NCBI RefSeq assembly: GCF_007431345.1
Contig: NZ_CP041730.1
Coordinates: forward strand, 4,526,001-4,590,000
Reading direction: 5' to 3'
From: Chitinimonas arctica
GTDB lineage: Bacteria; Pseudomonadota; Gammaproteobacteria; Burkholderiales; Chitinimonadaceae
Length of the DNA: 64,000 bases
Shown here: piece after piece, positions 60,112-64,000 of the stretch
Layout: each line of letters begins with the position of its first letter
Position numbering within the stretch: the first letter of the stretch is position 1
Program-made: the position numbers and the translations under genes
The notes under the pieces: model-generated
The model's database searches: none
What the model was told of the DNA's origin: nothing
Seen by the model: the letters and a program-made list of their open reading frames with translations, nothing else

Positions 60112-60906
60112 ATGCAGCCCTGGCAAGACTTCCACGCCCCCGCCGATTATCTGCGCGACCGCGTTATCCTGGTGACCGGGGCCGGCCAGGGTTTGGGCGA
60201 GTCCGCCGCGATGGCTTTCGCGGCGCATGGCGCGACGGTGATCCTGCTGGGCCGCAATGAAAAGAAGCTGGCCCGCGTCTATGACGCCATCGAGTCCGCC
60301 GGCGGCGCCAAGCCCGCCGCCATCCCGCTGGATATGGCCAAGATGAGCGACCAGGATTGCGTCAACCTGGCCAATCTGCTCTGGAAGGAGTTCGATCGGC
60401 TGGATGGCATTGTTCACTGTGCCAACGGGTTCAACCATCTCTCGCCGCTGGTCAACCAGAAGCTGGAAGAGTGGATGGATATGTACCGAGTCAATGTGGC
60501 CGCGCCTTTTGCCATCAGCCGGGCTTGCCTACCGCTGCTGAAACGCGCGGACGACGGCGCGGTATTGTTCGTCGGCGAACAGCATGCTTTCGACCCCAAG
60601 GCCTATTGGGGTGGTTTCGCCGCCAGCCGTGCCGGCCAGGCCGCCCTGGCCAAGGTGGCGGCGGACGAATGGGACAAGCAGCCCTTCCCCCGCGTCAATC
60701 TGTTGATTCCCGGTCCGGTGCGTAGCCCTTTCCGTACCAAGACCCATCCAGCCGAAGATCTGGATGCGCTGCCGCTGGCGGCTGATATGGCGCCGGCCTT
60801 CCTGTGGCTGATGGGTCCGGCCGCCGCCGAAGTGCGCGGGCAGACCCTGTATTTCAATGCGCAACTGTCGGACACTGTCGTTCCGGACGATGAATCCGCC
60901 AGCTGA
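60112..60906 (+). CDS. YciK-family short-chain dehydrogenase/reductase
   Basis: The 264-residue SDR starts with WQDFHAPADYLRDRVILVTGAGQGLGESAAMAFA, which contains the TGxGxGxG cofactor motif. It has HCANGFNHLSPL in place of the NNAG block and the truncated active-site region VLFVGEQHAF … YWGGFAASRAGQAAL, with Tyr-x3-5-Ser rather than the usual YxxxK. This pattern is typical of the YciK family, whose substrate is unknown. The usual catalytic lysine is not evident at the expected place. It overlaps the next gene by 17 bp. Confidence 0.8.
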   Translation: MQPWQDFHAPADYLRDRVILVTGAGQGLGESAAMAFAAHGATVILLGRNEKKLARVYDAIESAGGAKPAAIPLDMAKMSDQDCVNLANLLWKEFDRLDGIVHCANGFNHLSPLVNQKLEEWMDMYRVNVAAPFAISRACLPLLKRADDGAVLFVGEQHAFDPKAYWGGFAASRAGQAALAKVAADEWDKQPFPRVNLLIPGPVRSPFRTKTHPAEDLDALPLAADMAPAFLWLMGPAAAEVRGQTLYFNAQLSDTVVPDDESAS

Positions 60907-61303
60907 TCACGCCACCGCGCCTGTCCGCCTGGACAAATGGCTATGGGCCGCGCGTTTTTTCAAGACGCGCAGCCTGGCCACCGCGGCCATCGACGCCGGC
61001 CATGTCCGGCTCAACGACGAGCGCCCCAAGCCGGCCCGCACCGTCAAGGTCGGCGACCGGCTGCATATCCGTACCGCCGCGGATGCGTTCGAACTGACCG
61101 TGCTTGCCATAAGCGAGCGGCGCGGCCCGGCCGGCGAAGCACGCCTGCTGTATGCGGAAACCGAAGCCAGCGTGGCCGAACGCGCCCGGAACCAACAAGC
61201 CCGCGCGCTGGAGCCCGTCTTCGACCATCCCGATGTCCGCGGTCGGCCGACCAAGAAATGGCGTCGGCAATTGCACTTTTTCCAGCGCAAACAGCAGGAC
61301 TGA
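60890..61303 (+). CDS. hslR: Hsp15-like S4 RNA-binding protein (heat-shock ribosome rescue)
   Basis: The 137-residue protein has an N-terminal S4 domain (VRLDKWLWAARFFKTRSLATAAIDAGHVRLNDERPKPARTVKVGD, residues 12-56) and a basic C-terminal tail (GRPTKKWRRQLHFFQRKQQ). The order matches Hsp15, which binds free 50S subunits carrying nascent chains after heat stress. The ATG at 60890 overlaps the yciK stop by 17 bp, so the two are translationally coupled. Confidence 0.85.
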   Translation: MNPPADHATAPVRLDKWLWAARFFKTRSLATAAIDAGHVRLNDERPKPARTVKVGDRLHIRTAADAFELTVLAISERRGPAGEARLLYAETEASVAERARNQQARALEPVFDHPDVRGRPTKKWRRQLHFFQRKQQD

Positions 61304-61477
61304 GCCGCCGATTGCGGTCAGGCAACCACACTTCTCTCCTACATCGCACTGCAACATTGCGGACATGCTGGGGTGTTAGCTTGAATTCCTTATCATTGTT
61401 CGACCAATCGCTTGGCTGAGTCCGATCCGATCCGGACCGGTCGCGTGGTGCCCACCAAAAAAAGATGGAGAGATGAG

Positions 61478-64000
61478 ATGGATAGACGGCAGTTTTTAAA
61501 AGTCGGTGGCTTTGTCACGGCCTCGGCCGCCACCCTGGGACTGCCCGGCTGTGGCAGTGGCGATGACTCGGCCAGTACGACCGGGCTACCCGACACCACC
61601 GCCGCCACCGGCAGCGCCTGGAAGTTTCCGCAAAGCGTCGCCTCGGGCGACCCGCAGCCGGACGCCATCATGTTGTGGACGCGGGTGGTGCCCAGCAGCG
61701 CCGACGATGTGGCGAGCGCCGCGACCCCGGCCAGTTTCAGTGTACGCGTACTGGTGACCGCTACCGACAACAGCGCCGGCTTGGGTAGCAATGGCGAGTT
61801 GAAGGGCACCATGGCGGTCAATGCCACCGTGCCGGTCTATGCCGATTACGACAATACCATCCGCCACAAGGTGACCGGCCTGGCGGCCGGCACGACCTAC
61901 TACTACCAATTCGTCGCCGGCGATGCCCGTTCCCGCGTCGGCCGTTTCAAGACCGCGCCGGCCCGCGATGCCGATATCGCCAAACTGAAATTCGCCGTGA
62001 TGACCTGCCAGGACTGGAGCATCAATCACTGGGGTGCCTACAGCGATGTGCTGGGCCAGGACCTCGACTTCATGGTCCACCTGGGCGACTACATCTACGA
62101 AACCGTCGGCGAGGGCTTCCAGGTCGGTGCGGTCGAAAGCCGCCATACCGCACTGGTGCTGCCGAACGGCACATTCAAAAGCGGGACGTCCGGAGCCAAG
62201 TACGCCACCACCCTGGCCGACTATCGCTACCTCTACAAGCAATACCGCACCGATAGCCGCTTGCAGGCCGTGCACGAGCGCTTTGCCATGGTCGCCATCT
62301 GGGACGACCACGAGTTCTCCGACGATTGCTGGGGCGACGCCGAGACCTATGGCAACGGCACTTTCAGTGCGACCGCCAGCGACAATACCCACCAGCCGCT
62401 TCGTCGCCGCAGCGCCAACCAGGCCTGGTTCGAATTCATGCCGGCCGATATCTATTTCACTACCTCGCTGGCAGCGGGCGTGGAAAACATCCGTATCTAC
62501 CGCGACCTGCAGTTCGGCAAGCTGGCGCATCTGATCATGACCGACGAGCGCCTGTACCGCAGCGACCATATGATCCCGGAAGCGGCCGTCAACCCCGCCA
62601 CCGGCCAGCAGGTCGGCAGCATCGGCAGCCGCTACATGGTGCCGGAAGCCACTTTGTACGGCGCCGAGGCGCTGAAGATCGACGGTGCCAAGCGGCTGGG
62701 CTTGCCCGATCCGCTGGTGTTTGTCTCCATGCTGGGGACCAGCCAGCGCAATTGGTGGAAGGACACGATGAAGTCCTCGCCGGCGGCCTGGAAGCTGTGG
62801 GGCAACGAAGTCTCGCTGATGCGCATGGGCGTGGACGGTAGCAATGCCATCGCGACCTTGCTGGCCTTGCAATCGGTAAGCACCCTGGCCGGCAATATCT
62901 CGGGCGCCCTGGCTTTGACCGGCGGCAATGTGCCGGTGGCCGGCGCCATCGTGGCGGCCGTGACCGCCGGCGCTGCGCAAGCCGCTGCCGGCGCGGCGGG
63001 CACCGCGATCGCTACTGCTGCCGCAACCGGTGGCGACAAGGGCGCCGCCGCCGTTGGCGCCGGCCTGAGCGCCCCGCAAGCCGGCATCGCAGTGGCCGCA
63101 TTCAACGCGGCCCTGGCTGCCGCAGCAGGTGGCGCCACGGCCCAAGTGGCCGCCGCCGCCCAGACCATCGCCTTCGGTTATATCAAGCCGGATGTAGCAG
63201 CCAACAAGCAGAACTCGCCCTTCGTGATCGCGGCCGGCCAGCAAGCTGCCCTGGCACCGTTCTTCACCAAGTTCCTGCTGAATGCCGACCAGTGGGACGG
63301 CTACAACGAAGAGCGCAAGGACCTGATGAACCATATCAAGTCCACCGGCATCAAGAATGTGGTCGCCCTGACCGGCGATATCCACTCCTTCTTCGCCGGC
63401 GCGGTCAGCGACAACTTCACCGGCAGCGGTGGCGGTACCCCCGTCATGGTCGACCTGGTGACGGCAGGGATCAGCTCCGACTCCTTCTTCAGCTATCTGA
63501 AGAGCGCGGTAGGCAGCCTGTCCGCCAGCCTGGCCACCCTGGTCTACTACCCGCTGCCCGTGCCGGTGCCCGGCCTGGGCACGGTCAACCTCAATGTCAA
63601 CCTGCTCGACTACACCATGGGCAAGGCCGCGCCGACGGCCGCCAGCCTGGCCGACAGCCTGCGGGTGCAATTGCGCGGCGAGTTGGGCAAGCTCGGGCTG
63701 CCGGAAGTCCAGCTGGACGCCACCACCAGCGCCGTGCTGGGCGGCTTGCAGGCCAGCGCAGCCTTTACCGGCCAATTGCTGCCGCTGGCACAGCAGCTTG
63801 CCAGCCTCAACAGCAATCCATGGCTGAAGCTGGTCAACACCGATGCCCAGGGCTATATGGTGGTAACGGTGACATCCGCTCAGCTGAGCTGCGAGTTCCG
63901 CCAGGTTAACAAGCTGGTGGGCGGGACGGCGCCGGCCACGGTTGTGGCGAAAACCACCACGGCGACGGTGATGAAGGATGTTGCGGCGGTGACGGTGGCC
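61478..64000 (+). CDS. PhoD-family alkaline phosphatase, Tat-exported (3' end outside window)
   Basis: The frame stays open for 841 codons to the window edge, so the gene is partial. The N-terminus MDRRQFLKVGGFV has a Tat motif, followed by a lipobox-like LPGC. A Fn3-like PhoD N-terminal domain (about residues 43-160) ends in TTYYYQFVAG. The metallophosphatase core has LDFMVHLGDYIYE, MVAIWDDHEFSDDCWGD and, after a gap, LTGDIHSFFAG, which bind Fe and Ca in PhoD. Between about residues 455 and 570 there is an Ala/Gly-rich insertion not usual in the family. A further extension follows the last metal motif. An exported phosphodiesterase or phospholipase activity is expected; the substrate is unknown. 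Confidence 0.88.
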   Translation, partial: MDRRQFLKVGGFVTASAATLGLPGCGSGDDSASTTGLPDTTAATGSAWKFPQSVASGDPQPDAIMLWTRVVPSSADDVASAATPASFSVRVLVTATDNSAGLGSNGELKGTMAVNATVPVYADYDNTIRHKVTGLAAGTTYYYQFVAGDARSRVGRFKTAPARDADIAKLKFAVMTCQDWSINHWGAYSDVLGQDLDFMVHLGDYIYETVGEGFQVGAVESRHTALVLPNGTFKSGTSGAKYATTLADYRYLYKQYRTDSRLQAVHERFAMVAIWDDHEFSDDCWGDAETYGNGTFSATASDNTHQPLRRRSANQAWFEFMPADIYFTTSLAAGVENIRIYRDLQFGKLAHLIMTDERLYRSDHMIPEAAVNPATGQQVGSIGSRYMVPEATLYGAEALKIDGAKRLGLPDPLVFVSMLGTSQRNWWKDTMKSSPAAWKLWGNEVSLMRMGVDGSNAIATLLALQSVSTLAGNISGALALTGGNVPVAGAIVAAVTAGAAQAAAGAAGTAIATAAATGGDKGAAAVGAGLSAPQAGIAVAAFNAALAAAAGGATAQVAAAAQTIAFGYIKPDVAANKQNSPFVIAAGQQAALAPFFTKFLLNADQWDGYNEERKDLMNHIKSTGIKNVVALTGDIHSFFAGAVSDNFTGSGGGTPVMVDLVTAGISSDSFFSYLKSAVGSLSASLATLVYYPLPVPVPGLGTVNLNVNLLDYTMGKAAPTAASLADSLRVQLRGELGKLGLPEVQLDATTSAVLGGLQASAAFTGQLLPLAQQLASLNSNPWLKLVNTDAQGYMVVTVTSAQLSCEFRQVNKLVGGTAPATVVAKTTTATVMKDVAAVTVA

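Noticed and set aside
61586..63775. A 729-codon minus-strand frame
   Set aside because: It is antisense to the PhoD gene, whose Tat signal and metal motifs are clear.

Overview
The window is high-GC DNA from a Gram-negative bacterium. It carries Tat and Sec exported lipoproteins, an LPS heptose epimerase (hldD) and DsbB. The gene order mdh <-> gntR - sdhCDAB - sdhE - gltA - sucAB - lpd - sucCD is typical of Betaproteobacteria, and a Neisseriales or Chitinimonas-like genus would fit. That placement is inference from gene order and family resemblance, not from a database search. I see no rRNA, tRNA, CRISPR array, IS element or phage structural gene.

Layout. 1-2.6 kb: the 5' part of an FKBP-type isomerase and a divergent Tat-exported PhoX/DUF839 phosphatase. 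2.7-4.3 kb: an AT-richer HipBA-type toxin-antitoxin pair with a clear promoter and overlapping palindromic operator. 4.4-15.9 kb: a small cupin, an RCC1-repeat lipoprotein followed by a secreted subtilase, an exported M1 aminopeptidase, a DUF4197 protein, CorA, AlaS and an NTF2-like protein. 15.9-19.3 kb: an accessory island holding a translationally coupled pair, a small HEPN-like protein and a 920-residue protein with two P-loop NTPase modules (a variant ParA/MinD-type KGGVGRTT module and a GxxGxGKT module). A severed gene remnant lies at one edge. This is the best candidate for an undescribed, possibly defence-related, system.

19.4-31 kb: a hybrid histidine kinase, two tandem paralogues that each contain an internally duplicated unknown domain, a YheS-like ABC-F protein, an MFS transporter and a 1197-residue LRR-TPR protein with a disordered N-terminus. 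30-45 kb: the TCA-cycle block. Malate dehydrogenase is divergent from a GntR/UTRA regulator, with a perfect 14-bp palindrome between them. Succinate dehydrogenase, SdhE, citrate synthase, 2-oxoglutarate dehydrogenase E1/E2/E3 and succinyl-CoA synthetase follow in one direction, so the block covers the steps from malate to citrate and from 2-oxoglutarate to fumarate. Intergenic hairpins punctuate it and a strong hairpin ends it.

45-64 kb: an exported NlpC/P60-like protein, a thioredoxin-like protein, a SPINDLY/OGT-like TPR glycosyltransferase, a lone DUF3800 protein on a compositionally distinct segment, guaB, a run of patatin - lipoprotein - FlgO-like lipoprotein - dsbB, a secreted prolyl oligopeptidase, a coupled hldD-recX-vanZ operon, msrB, a YciK-like SDR, an Hsp15-like S4 protein, and a Tat-exported PhoD phosphatase that runs off the window and has an Ala/Gly-rich insertion.
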